Source: AP-15 sp963701815 | Lineage (GTDB): Bacteria > Pseudomonadota > Alphaproteobacteria > ATCC43930 > CGMCC-115725 | Direction: 5' to 3' | Length of the DNA: 64,000 nucleotides | Assembly (NCBI GenBank): GCA_963701815.1 | Contig: CAVPBN010000007.1 | Span: 85,087 to 149,086 of the forward strand | Part shown: in pieces, positions 8,770 to 17,627 of the stretch | Layout of the letters: the number at the start of each line of letters is the position of its first letter | Position numbering within the stretch: position 1 is the first letter of the stretch | Translations under genes and position numbers: made by a program | The notes under the pieces: generated by a model | Database searches by the model: none | What the model was told of the DNA's origin: nothing | The model's input: the letters and a program-made list of their open reading frames with translations, nothing else

Positions 8770-9981
8770 TTGCTTCAGGACCGGCATATCCTGCTGATCA
8801 TCTCGGGCGGGATAGCCGCCTACAAGAGCCTCGATCTGATCCGCCGGCTGCGCGAGCGCGGGGCTGCGGTGCGTTGCATCATGACCGCTGCGGCCCGGCA
8901 ATTCGTGACGCCCTTGTCGGTCGCCTCGTTGAGCGAGGACAAGGTCTATGCCGACCTCTGGTCGCTGACCGACGAGAGCGAGATGGGCCATATCCGCTTG
9001 TCGCGCGAGGCCGACCTGATCGTCGTAGCGCCGGCCAGCGCCGATCTGATCGCGCGCATGGCGTTGGGCTTGGCCGACGATCTGGCGACGACGGCGCTGC
9101 TCGCCGCCGACAAGCCGGTGTTGCTGGCGCCGACGATGAACCTGATGATGTGGGCGCATCCGGCGACACAGGCCAATCTCGCGACCCTGGCGGCGCGGGG
9201 GGTCCAGCGGGTTGGGCCGGGATCGGGCGAACTCGCCTGCGGCGAGGTCGGTTCGGGCCGCATGGCCGAACCGCTGGAGATCGTCGCCGCGATCGAGCGG
9301 GTCTTGTCCGGCGACAGGAGGCTTGCCGGGCGCCGGGCCTTGGTGACCAGCGGGCCGACGCGCGAGCCGATCGATCCGGTGCGCTACATCTCGAACCACT
9401 CCTCGGGCAAGCAGGGTCATGCGATCGCCGCGGCATTGGCTGCGCTCGGCGCCGACGCCGTGCTGGTTTCCGGGCCCACGCAGGAGCCGTCGCCGGCCGG
9501 GGTAAAGATCGTGCCGGTCGAAACCGCGGCGCAGATGCTGACGGCGTGCGAGGCGTCTTTGCCGGTTGACATCGCGGTGATGGCGGCCGCGGTCGCTGAC
9601 TGGCGGGTCGAGGATGCCGCCCGGCGCAAGCTCAAAAAGGACGGCCGCGGCCCGCCGGTACTCCGCCTCGCCGAGAACCCGGACATTCTCGCCAGTATCG
9701 CCCGGCGCGGCAACGACCGGCCGGCGCTGGTCGTCGGCTTTGCCGCCGAGACCGACGACATCGTCGACAACGCCCGCAGCAAACGCGAGCGCAAAGGCTG
9801 CGACTGGATCCTCGCCAACGACGTCTCGCTCGGGACCGACACGTTCGGCGGCGACCGCAACACGATTCACCTGGTCGATGCCGACGGCGTCGAGAATTGG
9901 CCGGCGATGACCAAACGCGAGGTGGCAGCGCGCCTCGCCGGGCGGATCGCCGACTATTTCGAGCTTGCAACCCCCGGCTAG
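8770..9981 (+). CDS. coaBC: Bifunctional phosphopantothenoylcysteine decarboxylase/synthetase
   Basis: CoaBC catalyses two successive steps of coenzyme A synthesis: ligation of cysteine to 4'-phosphopantothenate, then FMN-dependent decarboxylation. The N-terminal CoaC domain has IISGGIAAYKSLDLIRRL, the substrate motif APTMNLMMW and the active cysteine in GELACGEVGSGRM. The CoaB domain has VTSGPTREPIDPVRYISNHS, SSGKQGHAIA and LAENPDIL. The start is a TTG at 8770 behind GGAGGG; the nearby ATG at 8751 is out of frame. The length of 403 residues is normal. Confidence 0.95.
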   Translation: MLQDRHILLIISGGIAAYKSLDLIRRLRERGAAVRCIMTAAARQFVTPLSVASLSEDKVYADLWSLTDESEMGHIRLSREADLIVVAPASADLIARMALGLADDLATTALLAADKPVLLAPTMNLMMWAHPATQANLATLAARGVQRVGPGSGELACGEVGSGRMAEPLEIVAAIERVLSGDRRLAGRRALVTSGPTREPIDPVRYISNHSSGKQGHAIAAALAALGADAVLVSGPTQEPSPAGVKIVPVETAAQMLTACEASLPVDIAVMAAAVADWRVEDAARRKLKKDGRGPPVLRLAENPDILASIARRGNDRPALVVGFAAETDDIVDNARSKRERKGCDWILANDVSLGTDTFGGDRNTIHLVDADGVENWPAMTKREVAARLAGRIADYFELATPG

Positions 9982-10516
9982 CGGGGTGTCGCCCCGGCCC
10001 GTGCCGGCGACTACGCCGATCGCCCAGTCGATGCGGATGACGACGGGTCTCGACGAACCGACGGTGGCGCGGGACCCGATCGAGGTCATGGGACCCGGGC
10101 GGCTGCCGTGTTGCGGGGGAATGCTCGGCCCCTGCGCTCGCCGCGTAAATCCCGCAGGAAAGTCCTGGATCAGGTGCTCGAATTGATCCAGCGGCAGCAG
10201 GCCAATTCAGATAGAAAAAAGGCAGGGCCGTCCCCATCTCTATCCGAGATAGAGGCGTCACCGGAGGATAATCCGATGCGTATTTCCCTGGCAGACAGTT
10301 GTACCAACGGCTTTAACAAATGGTGCAGCATCCACGACGCCGGCCGCGGGGAAAATGATCGTGCCGGCGCGGTCGTCATCATTGATGCCGATCAGGATGT
10401 CGGTCGCGCGGCGACACCGAGCGGACGGTCCGATCCCGGCCTCGGGCAGGCATCGGTAGGCCTCGAGTAACACGCCCGGGAATGCGTAACTCACCCCAAG
10501 GGCTGGAGACGGGACG
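9982..10516. other. 535-base spacer after coaBC with one weak small reading frame
   Basis: I see no recognisable gene. The best candidate is a 64-codon frame at 10276-10470 (plus), starting MRISLADSCTNGFNKW behind a good GGAGG site, but its later part (Gly/Arg/Ala-rich) is not protein-like. No terminator or RNA motif was recognised. Confidence 0.4.
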
Positions 10517-10762
10517 ATGCTCGGCGAGGGCTTATTTTATCTGATCGTTACCGACAAGGTGACCGAAACGTTTTCTGTCGAGGGGCCGATGACTGACGAC
10601 CGGCAGTGGAATCATGCCGTCGTGGCGGCCCAAAAAGCCGGCAGACGCGTCATATGTTCCTCAGCCACCGGCGTCTCGGCTGCTGCTGTCGCCCAAGACT
10701 GGCTTCAGCGGAACTCCGGGAAGCAGGTGGCGCCGGGCGGGATCGTCAACCTGGAACGGTAG
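10517..10762 (+). CDS. Small hypothetical protein
   Basis: This 81-residue frame begins MLGEGLFYLIVTDKVTETFS and ends APGGIVNLER. It has a GGAGACGGGACG ribosome-site-like stretch before the ATG and a balanced composition, so it is a plausible small cytoplasmic protein. There is no signal peptide, cysteine pair or motif I can name. The following 290 bases up to the Rrf2 gene hold nothing recognisable. Confidence 0.45.
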   Translation: MLGEGLFYLIVTDKVTETFSVEGPMTDDRQWNHAVVAAQKAGRRVICSSATGVSAAAVAQDWLQRNSGKQVAPGGIVNLER

Positions 10763-11052
10763 GCGACGCAGAACGCGGCGGTCGCAGCTGCGGGCTCACG
10801 CGATCCTCCCCTGCGATCGGCGATGCCGCGGTCGACGAATGCGCGCCCTTCGGCCGCCTGTCAGCCCGGTTTGTTCGAGGCACTCCTAAGCAATCGAAAA
10901 ACGCGCCGGATCGACCGCGTCGCGGATCGGCATGGCCTCGCGACGAAGAGCAACTCGAAGAGCGCCGGCGAAAGCCGGGCATGCAAGGAAAACCCGTTTC
11001 CCGGTCGAGCCCGCTTGTCGCGCCGCAATTCAGGGGCGAAACTCGCGACGTA

Positions 11053-11505
11053 ATGCGGCTGACCAAAAAACTTCTGTTCGCGATCGAGGCGGTGCTCGAC
11101 ATCGCCTACAATGGCGGCCCGATGCCGGTGCGCTCGTCCGAGATCACCCAGCGCCAGGGGATCCCGCGCCGTTATCTCGAACCGGTCTTGCAGGAGCTGG
11201 TTCGGCACGGGATTTTGAACGGCATACGGGGGCCGAGCGGCGGCTACCGCCTGGCCCGCGAGCGGCGCCGGATCAGTCTCGGCGACATCGTGCGCACCGT
11301 GCGCGGGCTCGAAACCGCCGAGGACCCGATCAGCGATCCGGCCGGCAGCGCGCTCGGCCACCAGGTGGTGCGGCCGATCTGGCTCGATCTGCAGGACGAG
11401 ATGATGCGGCGGCTCGATTCGCTGACCCTCGAAGATCTCTGCAGCCGGGCGCATCGCGCCGGCATAACCGGCCGAAGCGCCGCGGCCGGCGACTTCGAAA
11501 TCTGA
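11053..11505 (+). CDS. Rrf2 family transcriptional regulator
   Basis: The 150-residue protein has the Rrf2 winged-helix layout: MRLTKKLLFAIEAVLDIAYN, the recognition region ITQRQGIPRRYLEPVLQELV, and the wing GIRGPSGGYRLARERRRIS. The loop that holds three Fe-S cysteines in IscR/NsrR lacks them here (it reads ETAEDPISDPAG), so a CymR-like, cluster-free mode is more likely. It lies 77 bases upstream of cysK on the same strand, which suggests control of cysteine synthesis. ATG 11053 is chosen because the conserved domain begins there. Confidence 0.85.
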   Translation: MRLTKKLLFAIEAVLDIAYNGGPMPVRSSEITQRQGIPRRYLEPVLQELVRHGILNGIRGPSGGYRLARERRRISLGDIVRTVRGLETAEDPISDPAGSALGHQVVRPIWLDLQDEMMRRLDSLTLEDLCSRAHRAGITGRSAAAGDFEI

Positions 11506-11582
11506 CGCGTTGCGCTGCTTCGTTGCGGCCCGTCGGCGACGCGCCTACATAAACTACGAAGCCCTCGCGGGAGAACGCCCTG

Positions 11583-12561
11583 ATGGACACCGTCGACCCG
11601 ACAAAACCGCCGGTCGCCGAGTTTCGCGGTCGCGTCTACGGCAGCATCACCGAGACGATCGGCGCCACCCCGCTGGTCGAGGTGCGCCGTCTGGCGCGCG
11701 AGGCCGGGGCCAAGGCCCGGATCCTCGGCAAATGCGAGTTCTTCAACCCGTTCGAACTCGGTGAAGGACCGAATCGGCGCCTCGATGATCGGCGCCGCCG
11801 AGGCCGCCGGTCGTATCAAACCCGGCACCGTGCTGGTCGAGCCGACCTCGGGAAACACCGGCATCGCGCTTGCTTTCGTCTGTGCCGCCAAGGGCTATCG
11901 GCTGATCCTGACGATGCCGGACAGCATGTCGGTCGAACGTCGCAAGATGCTGAAATTGCTTGGTGCGGAACTCGAACTGACACCGGCGTCGCAAGGCATG
12001 AAGGGCGCCATCGCCAAAGCCGAGGAAATTGCCGCATCGCTGCCGGACGCCTTCATCCCGCAGCAGTTCCAAAACCCGGCGAACCCGGAAATCCATCGGC
12101 GCACCACCGCCGAGGAAATCTGGAAGGACACTGACGGCCAGGTCGATGTGGTGGTCAGCGGCGTCGGCACCGGCGGCACCCTGACCGGCGTCGGCTCGGT
12201 GTTGAAGCCGCGCAAGCCGGGTCTCAGAATGATCGCGGTCGAGCCCGAGGACAGCGCCGTCCTCTCCGGCGGGCCGCCCGGCCCGCACCGGATCCAAGGG
12301 CTCGGCGCCGGCTTTATTCCTGAGATTCTCGATACCAGTCTGATCGACGAGATCATTCGCATCGGCAACGACAATGCGATCCGCACCGCGCGCGATGCGG
12401 CACGGCTCGACGGGTTGGCGATCGGGATCTCGTCGGGGGCGGCGTTGGCCGCCGGGCTGGAGATCGGTGCGCGCGCCGATATGGAAGGCAAGACCATCGT
12501 CGTCGTCCTGCCCGACTTTGCCGAGCGCTACCTGTCGACAGCGCTGTTCGACGGGATCTGA
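11583..12561 (+). CDS. cysK: Cysteine synthase A, reading frame broken by one extra base
   Basis: CysK makes cysteine from O-acetylserine and sulfide using PLP. Frame one (from 11583) encodes ITETIGATPLVEVRRLA and ends near CEFFNPFE. Frame two (from about 11758) continues SVKDRIGASMIGAAEAAG, which contains the PLP lysine, then PTSGNTGIALAFV and SGVGTGGTLTGVG. Removing one C near 11757 restores NPFESVKDRIG and a 325-residue protein of normal length. This is either a sequence error or a recent inactivating insertion. It sits between an Rrf2 regulator and moeB, nine bases before moeB, as in sulfur/cofactor operons. Confidence 0.9.
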
Positions 12562-12570
12562 GGGCGGCAA

Positions 12571-13350
12571 ATGGAGCTGAGCGAGGAGCAGTTTCGCCGC
12601 TACGCCCGCCACTTGATACTCGACGAGGTCGGCGAGGAGGGCCAGGCGCGGCTGCTCGAAGCGCGGGTGCTGGTCGTGGGCGCCGGCGGGCTCGGCTCTC
12701 CGGTGCTGCTCTACCTCGCCGCGGCCGGGGTCGGGACGATCGGCATCGTCGACGACGACCGGGTCGATCTGAGCAATCTGCAGCGCCAGATCGTCCATCC
12801 GACCGAACGGGTCGGCGTGCTGAAGGTCGACAGCGCGCGCGACACTCTGGCCGCGATCAACCCCGATGTGCGGATCGAAACCCACCCGGTGCGGCTCGGT
12901 CCGGCTAATGCCGAGGCGTTGATCGGCGGCTATGATCTGGTCGCCGACGGCAGCGATAATTTCGCGACCCGCTACCTGCTGACCGAATTCTGCCACCGAT
13001 TGAGAAAACCGCTGATCGCGGCGGCATTGTCGCCGTTCGAGGGCCAACTCTCGACCTTCCGGTCTTATCTCGGCGCCGGTCATCCCTGCTATCGCTGCCT
13101 GTTTCGCGACCCGCCGCCGCCCGATCTGGTGCCGCGCTGCGAAGAGGCCGGGATTCTCGGCGCCGTGGCCGGGGTCCTCGGCACCTTGCAGGCGGTCGAG
13201 GTGCTGAAGGAATTGTTGGGATTGGGCGAAAGCCTCGACGGCACCCTGCTGATCTACGACGCGCTGCGCGCCCGGTTCCATCCGATCCGCATCGCCAAGG
13301 ACGCCGACTGTCCGACCTGCGCCGCTCCCGCCTACGCCGCAGCGTCGTAA
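12571..13350 (+). CDS. moeB: MoeB/ThiF-type sulfur-carrier adenylyltransferase
   Basis: E1-like enzymes of this family adenylate the C-terminal glycine of MoaD or ThiS carriers for molybdopterin or thiazole synthesis. The 259-residue protein has the N-terminal RYARHLILDEVGEEGQ, the ATP-binding loop VVGAGGLGSPVLLYLAAAGV, DDDRVDLSNLQRQIVH, and two zinc-binding pairs (CYRCLF and CPTC). Which carrier it serves cannot be told from sequence; moeB is the conventional name for this architecture. It is nine bases downstream of cysK, linking it to sulfur supply. Confidence 0.9.
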   Translation: MELSEEQFRRYARHLILDEVGEEGQARLLEARVLVVGAGGLGSPVLLYLAAAGVGTIGIVDDDRVDLSNLQRQIVHPTERVGVLKVDSARDTLAAINPDVRIETHPVRLGPANAEALIGGYDLVADGSDNFATRYLLTEFCHRLRKPLIAAALSPFEGQLSTFRSYLGAGHPCYRCLFRDPPPPDLVPRCEEAGILGAVAGVLGTLQAVEVLKELLGLGESLDGTLLIYDALRARFHPIRIAKDADCPTCAAPAYAAAS

Positions 13351-13382
13351 TCGCCGCCGCGAATCGCCCTTCAAGGGCGTGT

Positions 13383-14363
13383 TTATATCGTGCCGCGTTC
13401 CAGCATGGAGGCGACCATGGTCTGCCCCTCGTCTCGCAATATGTCGAAGAACTGAGACAGCGGCACGAGATCACGCGCCAGCGAAAAATGCATGTCGAGC
13501 TCGGCGCCACGGAACTGCTGTGCAAATCCGCGGATTTTCAGCGCGTATACGCGTTCGAACAACAACTGCCGCAGTAGGATGTCGGCCTTCCTGGCGGAGA
13601 GGACATACCACGTAGCTTGGCGGATTGGCGCAAACGCCAGATCGAACGCCTGGGATCGATCCCGTACCATCCGATCGACCGCGCGATCCTCGACGGCGCG
13701 CCTGGGTAGACCGTTTTTCTCTGAAAGCTGCAGTAAGCCTAAAAAGTCGATATAAAGTGTTGGTATGTAATTCCCGATAGAATCAACGTTAAGCGTACGG
13801 ACGAATACCCCAAGGAAAATGTATGGTAAGTGTTCTTCTTCTTGCTTTCTCAGTGCGTTGAAAATCTTATAGGTCGCCAGTGGGAAACAATCGTCCGGGG
13901 TCAGGCCAACGAGCTCAGGAGCGCGCCGAAACGTCGATCCGGTAAATTTTATATTTATTCGGTATATTGGCCGCTTTCTGCCGTTGAGCAGGCGATAATC
14001 GGTATCGGTCCGTCCCTCCCGAAGATCGACGAGCTCGAATTCCTGGGTATCGAGTTCGACACGATAGATATCCTCAAACGCGAGCTCGGCGGCACGGCCG
14101 AGCAATAATTGGGCGAGACCCCGCCTAGCCGCCGCACGGTGCTGCTCCGTTACGTTTGTGGCCGATACGCCAAGAAGCCGACCAACCGGATCCCCAACAT
14201 CAAGCAATCCAACGATCCTGCTGCGAAGTCGTACCGACGCGCCTTGCCGCCGCACTTGGTTCCATCCCTTCCTGAGCGAGTAGCAGCCTTCGAGGGCATG
14301 AAAGGGCGAAGGCCACCCTCCGCTGCCATAAAGGCACCGCAGGGCCTCCACCGTCTCGTTCAT
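13383..14363 (-). CDS. Putative type II restriction endonuclease
   Basis: This 326-residue protein starts three bases after the stop of a type II-like DNA methyltransferase on the same strand, so it is most simply the partner nuclease. A candidate PD-(D/E)xK-like core is visible: Glu97 in AFEDIY, Asp122 in RTDTDYRLL and Asn137-Ile-Lys139 in YRINIKFTG. In this core an asparagine occupies the usual acidic position before lysine. I do not recognise the exact family or target site. Base composition is visibly AT-richer than that of the flanking moeB and nitroreductase genes, consistent with horizontal acquisition. Confidence 0.7.
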   Translation of the reverse strand: MNETVEALRCLYGSGGWPSPFHALEGCYSLRKGWNQVRRQGASVRLRSRIVGLLDVGDPVGRLLGVSATNVTEQHRAAARRGLAQLLLGRAAELAFEDIYRVELDTQEFELVDLREGRTDTDYRLLNGRKRPIYRINIKFTGSTFRRAPELVGLTPDDCFPLATYKIFNALRKQEEEHLPYIFLGVFVRTLNVDSIGNYIPTLYIDFLGLLQLSEKNGLPRRAVEDRAVDRMVRDRSQAFDLAFAPIRQATWYVLSARKADILLRQLLFERVYALKIRGFAQQFRGAELDMHFSLARDLVPLSQFFDILRDEGQTMVASMLERGTI

Positions 14364-14366
14364 GAT

Positions 14367-15392
14367 TCAGAGGGTATGTGGATCAATGCCAAAGCGAACG
14401 GCGGATGCACGGACATATCCGGCGTTGGTATCGCCGGCCAGCCAGCGGCGCCCGAGATCCTCTGCTGCTCGGCCTGTGGTGTTGCTGCCCGCAAACGGGT
14501 CAACGACAATGCCGGCCGGTTGCGTCAACAATTTAATATAGAATTCCGGCAAGGCGGAAGGAAATCTCGCGGGATGCACGCGCACTTTCAGCTCACGGCA
14601 CGCTTTAATATATGCAGAATTACTTTCATTGTTACCGCGGACCAGCAAATTCGAGGGTATCGATCCGCCGAGGTCTTTTTGAAATTTTGCTGTGATGTTG
14701 TGGCCGCTGGGTCGAACTTTCGCCTTGTAACCCTTTTCGATCAGTCGTTTCATGTCGGCACTATATGGTTCGAGGACTTGCTTGTTATCCGCATAGGGCC
14801 TAGGGCTGGGCGAGAGCCACCAGATGTGCTCGACGCTGTCCTTGATACGAAAGCGTTTTACATTTACCCATTCCGCCGGCGCAGGTAGTTTTGCGGGGTT
14901 GAACCAGAAGCATTCTTGAGCTAAATGGAATCCAACTTCCTCGCATAGGGCAATCAAAAGCTTATAATGGTAAAGAGAGCGTGTTGGCTCTCCAGAGTTA
15001 TAACTACCACCAATATTTATAACAAAGCTGCCGTCTGTCTTTAGTACTCTTTTTATCTGCCACGCGAACGGAAGAAGCCAATCGAGATAGTCGGCTTTAT
15101 CAACATTGCCATATTCTTTTTTGAACTCGAGCGCGTAGGGAGGCGACGTGATCACGGCGGCGACGCTTTGACAAGGTAACGAGAGCAACAGCGCCAGCGA
15201 ATTGCCGGCATAGGCGCTGCCTAACTTTGTACTGTAAACAGGCGGGTAGCCGACAGCCAATCTGCTGGGGTGATCGGTCGACGATGCTGCAGTAGAGCGG
15301 ACGCGCTCCGCGTCTGGTTCTCCGCGCTGCCGGTCGAAGCTTGGAACCACAATCCCCGCACCTCCAAAAGGGGCGGCTTCCTCTGGTTTCAT
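14367..15392 (-). CDS. Site-specific DNA methyltransferase, beta class, M.PvuII-like
   Basis: The 341-residue protein is a modification enzyme, probably N4-cytosine. Catalytic motif IV is TSPPYALEFKKEYGN (82-96), followed by DYLDWLLPFAWQIKRVLK and the late SAM motif I VVDPFAGSNTTGRAAE (from 296). Motif IV before motif I is the beta-class order. The segments WFNPAKLPAPAEWVNVKR, KVRPSGHNI and VHPARFPSALPEF match my memory of M.PvuII (CAGCTG, N4-cytosine), so a related target is possible but unproven. The first 50 residues are not conserved and a later start is possible. It is followed at once by the presumed nuclease; no controller protein gene is seen. Confidence 0.9.
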   Translation of the reverse strand: MKPEEAAPFGGAGIVVPSFDRQRGEPDAERVRSTAASSTDHPSRLAVGYPPVYSTKLGSAYAGNSLALLLSLPCQSVAAVITSPPYALEFKKEYGNVDKADYLDWLLPFAWQIKRVLKTDGSFVINIGGSYNSGEPTRSLYHYKLLIALCEEVGFHLAQECFWFNPAKLPAPAEWVNVKRFRIKDSVEHIWWLSPSPRPYADNKQVLEPYSADMKRLIEKGYKAKVRPSGHNITAKFQKDLGGSIPSNLLVRGNNESNSAYIKACRELKVRVHPARFPSALPEFYIKLLTQPAGIVVDPFAGSNTTGRAAEDLGRRWLAGDTNAGYVRASAVRFGIDPHTL

Positions 15393-15682
15393 AGGCCCCC
15401 CGCTTTGCGCGATGCCCAGGAGGTCCAGGGTGGAATGTTCGGCTCAGGCCCTCGCTCCATTTGCCGGCTCCAAGTTCTCTATTTGTTCAAAATTTGATGA
15501 AGTAATGACGTTTGTCAACCACATAATCTGACGGAAACCGCTGGGGCCCGACGAGAAGCCCATCGCTATCATGCCAACGTTACGGCGTCTCGGAGGTTAT
15601 TACAAGATCAAGGGTTATCGAGACAACGACCCCCTATTTGTGGGTGCCTCCAAGTTGAGACCAGCGGCAACCGTATCCGTGG
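15393..15682. other. AT-rich spacer at the upstream edge of the restriction-modification pair
   Basis: This 290-base stretch lies between the methyltransferase start and the nitroreductase stop. It is AT-richer than the surrounding genes and presumably holds the methylase promoter. No gene, integrase, inverted terminal repeat or target-site duplication was recognised that would mark the boundary of an inserted island. Confidence 0.4.
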
Positions 15683-16372
15683 TCACCCCGGCCAGGCGGC
15701 GCCCCAACGGTCGGCGTGAGCGACTTCGGCGACCGGGCGGCGGGTCAGCGGACCGAACGGGTCGATCGGCCAGCCGATCGGCATCAGCGCGTAGGTCGCG
15801 ACATCCTCGGGGATGGCGAGCACCGCCCTGACCTCGTCCTCGCAGCGGATATGGTTGGTGGTGATCAAGGTGCCGAGCCCCAAGGCGCGGCAGGCGAGGA
15901 TGATGTTCTGCACCGCCGGATAGATGCTGGCGCCGCGGATGCGCTCGGCATAGGCGAGTTCGTCCTCGTAATGCGCGGCGATGTCGGGCGGCAGACTGGC
16001 GCGCGGCGGCACCACCGGGCGGTGCGCGCACGGGATCAGCAATACCGGCGCCTCGCCCATATGCTCCCACAGATGGCCGCCCGCGGTCAGCATCCGGGCG
16101 AATTGCGTCTCGGAGAGGTGCGGCGGCCGGCCGCGCGCCGCATAGACCGCCTTGGCGATGTCGGAGGCCTTGCGGTAGATCAGGCCGAGGCGGCGCCGCT
16201 GCTCGGGGTCGCGGACGACGATAAAGGCCCAGTTCTGCGCGTTGCCGCCCGACGGCGCGCGAATCGCCGCGTCGAGAACCCGCTCGATCAGCGCCTCGGG
16301 GACCGGGTCGGGCTTTAATCGGCGCAGCGAGCGGGCCGTATCGATCGCTTCGAACAATCCGATATCCGCCAT
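15683..16372 (-). CDS. Nitroreductase family protein
   Basis: The 229-residue protein belongs to the FMN-dependent nitroreductase superfamily, which reduces nitro compounds, quinones or flavins with NAD(P)H. Visible segments are AIDTARSLRRLKPDPVP (FMN phosphate binding), AIRAPSGGNAQNWAFIVVRD, and the late AVQNIILACRALGLGTLITT followed by LMPIGWPIDPFGP. The start is ATG 16372. The true substrate cannot be inferred; the divergent neighbour encodes an exported SH3 protein. Confidence 0.9.
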   Translation of the reverse strand: MADIGLFEAIDTARSLRRLKPDPVPEALIERVLDAAIRAPSGGNAQNWAFIVVRDPEQRRRLGLIYRKASDIAKAVYAARGRPPHLSETQFARMLTAGGHLWEHMGEAPVLLIPCAHRPVVPPRASLPPDIAAHYEDELAYAERIRGASIYPAVQNIILACRALGLGTLITTNHIRCEDEVRAVLAIPEDVATYALMPIGWPIDPFGPLTRRPVAEVAHADRWGAAWPG

Positions 16373-16474
16373 GGTCCGATCCCACCCGCCTGTACAACGC
16401 CAGAAATAGCTTCCGATCCGCGCCCGCTGCAACAATTCGTGCGCCCGAGGTTGAGCAAACGCCGGAAAAGCCTC

Positions 16475-17059
16475 ATGATCCGGAAATTGATCGGCTCCGG
16501 GGGCTTGCGGGTGGCGATCGCGGGGGAACGGAGTTACGGCGGTGCGGCGTTTGCCGTCCGCGGGTTCTGCGGCTGCCTGATGGCGGGCCTGTTGGCCGCT
16601 GCGATCGTCATCGTCGCGGCCCTGCCGGCCGGCGCCCAGAGCGAGCTCGCCCCGAAGCTGCCGCGGTTTGTCAGCCTGCGTTCCAACCGGGTCAATTTGC
16701 GGGTCGGGCCGGGCGAGACCTATCCGATCGAATGGGTGCTGACCCGCAAGGACATGCCGGTCGAGATCGTCAAAGAGTTTCAGAACTGGCGGCTGATCCG
16801 CGGCTGGCATGACACCAAGGGCTGGATTCTGGATCGCATGGTCACGGCCAAGCGCGATGTCGTGATCGACGGCGCCGTCCGGGCATTGCACCGGCGGCCC
16901 GACCCGGCCTCCGAACTCGTCGCCCGCGCCGAGCCCGGGGTCGTTGCCCGGCTGATCGAGCTGCAGGGTCCGTGGTGCCGTATCGAAGCCGGCGGCTATA
17001 CCGGCTGGGTGCTGCGCACCGAGGTCTGGGGCGTTCTTCCGGACGAGACCCTGCAATAA
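16475..17059 (+). CDS. Exported protein with bacterial SH3-like domains
   Basis: The protein of about 194 residues has a hydrophobic signal region (LMAGLLAAAIVIVAALPAGA) with likely cleavage near AQS. The mature part holds an SH3b repeat (SLRSNRVNLRVGPGETYPIEW, split in view) ending GWHDTKGWILDRMV, and a second degenerate one ending GGYTGWVLRTEVWG. Such domains bind peptidoglycan or peptides in the periplasm. GTG 16439 is an alternative start, but ATG 16475 gives the more usual signal length and has GGAAAAG upstream. Confidence 0.85.
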   Translation: MIRKLIGSGGLRVAIAGERSYGGAAFAVRGFCGCLMAGLLAAAIVIVAALPAGAQSELAPKLPRFVSLRSNRVNLRVGPGETYPIEWVLTRKDMPVEIVKEFQNWRLIRGWHDTKGWILDRMVTAKRDVVIDGAVRALHRRPDPASELVARAEPGVVARLIELQGPWCRIEAGGYTGWVLRTEVWGVLPDETLQ

Positions 17060-17089
17060 CCGAGACCTCCGATTTTCGCGGCCGGGCGG

Positions 17090-17571
17090 GTGCCGAATGG
17101 ATTCGCTGAATGCGGCGGCCAACGCGGCGAGTTGGCGCGCCGATTGGGCCGGAGCCTGCCGCTGATCGTGGCTACCGTGGTGATCCAGGTCTTTGGCTTG
17201 GCTCTGCGGCACGAGAGAGTGGTGCGCGCGGTGGGCCGCCTGATCGAGCGGCGGCACTTCACCGCATTGTTCTCGGTGGTCATGGGGATCGCGGTTTGAT
17301 AGCGACGATCCTGCATGCGGCGGAGGCGGGGGTGTGGGCCGCCGCCTATTGGCTGCTCGGGGCGTTACCCAATGTCCGCTCGTCGGTGCTCTTTTCCTTG
17401 GGCGCGATGACCACCTACGGCGGCAGCAACCTCACTCTGCAAGACCACTGGCTGCTGTTGGGCGCACTCGAGGCGCTGAACGGGATCATTTTGTTTGGGC
17501 TGACCACCGCCTTTCTGTTTTCGATGATCCAGGAGGTCTGGATGGCCGGCCGGGAACGACGGCGGCATTGA
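17090..17571 (+). CDS. Channel-like small membrane protein, frameshifted
   Basis: Two frames together give a membrane protein with helices SLPLIVATVVIQVFGLAL, TALFSVVMGIAV and, after the break, GVWAAAYWLLGALPN and GIILFGLTTAFLFSMIQ. The loop LFSLGAMTTYGGSNLTL sits where a two-helix potassium channel has its pore, but TTYGG is only loosely filter-like. A missing T near 17297 would restore GIAVLIATILHAAE. The amino end is uncertain: ATG 17097 (MDSLNAAANAASWR) looks natural but needs another one-base deletion near 17150, while GTG 17090 is in frame. The transported ion is unknown. Confidence 0.7.
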
Positions 17572-17627
17572 TCTCGATCTCGGGGCACCGTTTAATGGGC
17601 CGGAAAACCAGGAGGACGCCTTAAAAA

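Noticed and set aside
8068..10089. A 673-codon minus-strand frame opposite coaBC
   Set aside because: It covers the full coaBC gene in antisense and its composition is that of a GC-rich shadow frame.
11740..11775. Programmed frameshifting in cysK
   Set aside because: No slippery heptamer or downstream structure was seen, cysK is not known to use recoding, and many other genes in the window show similar one-base breaks.
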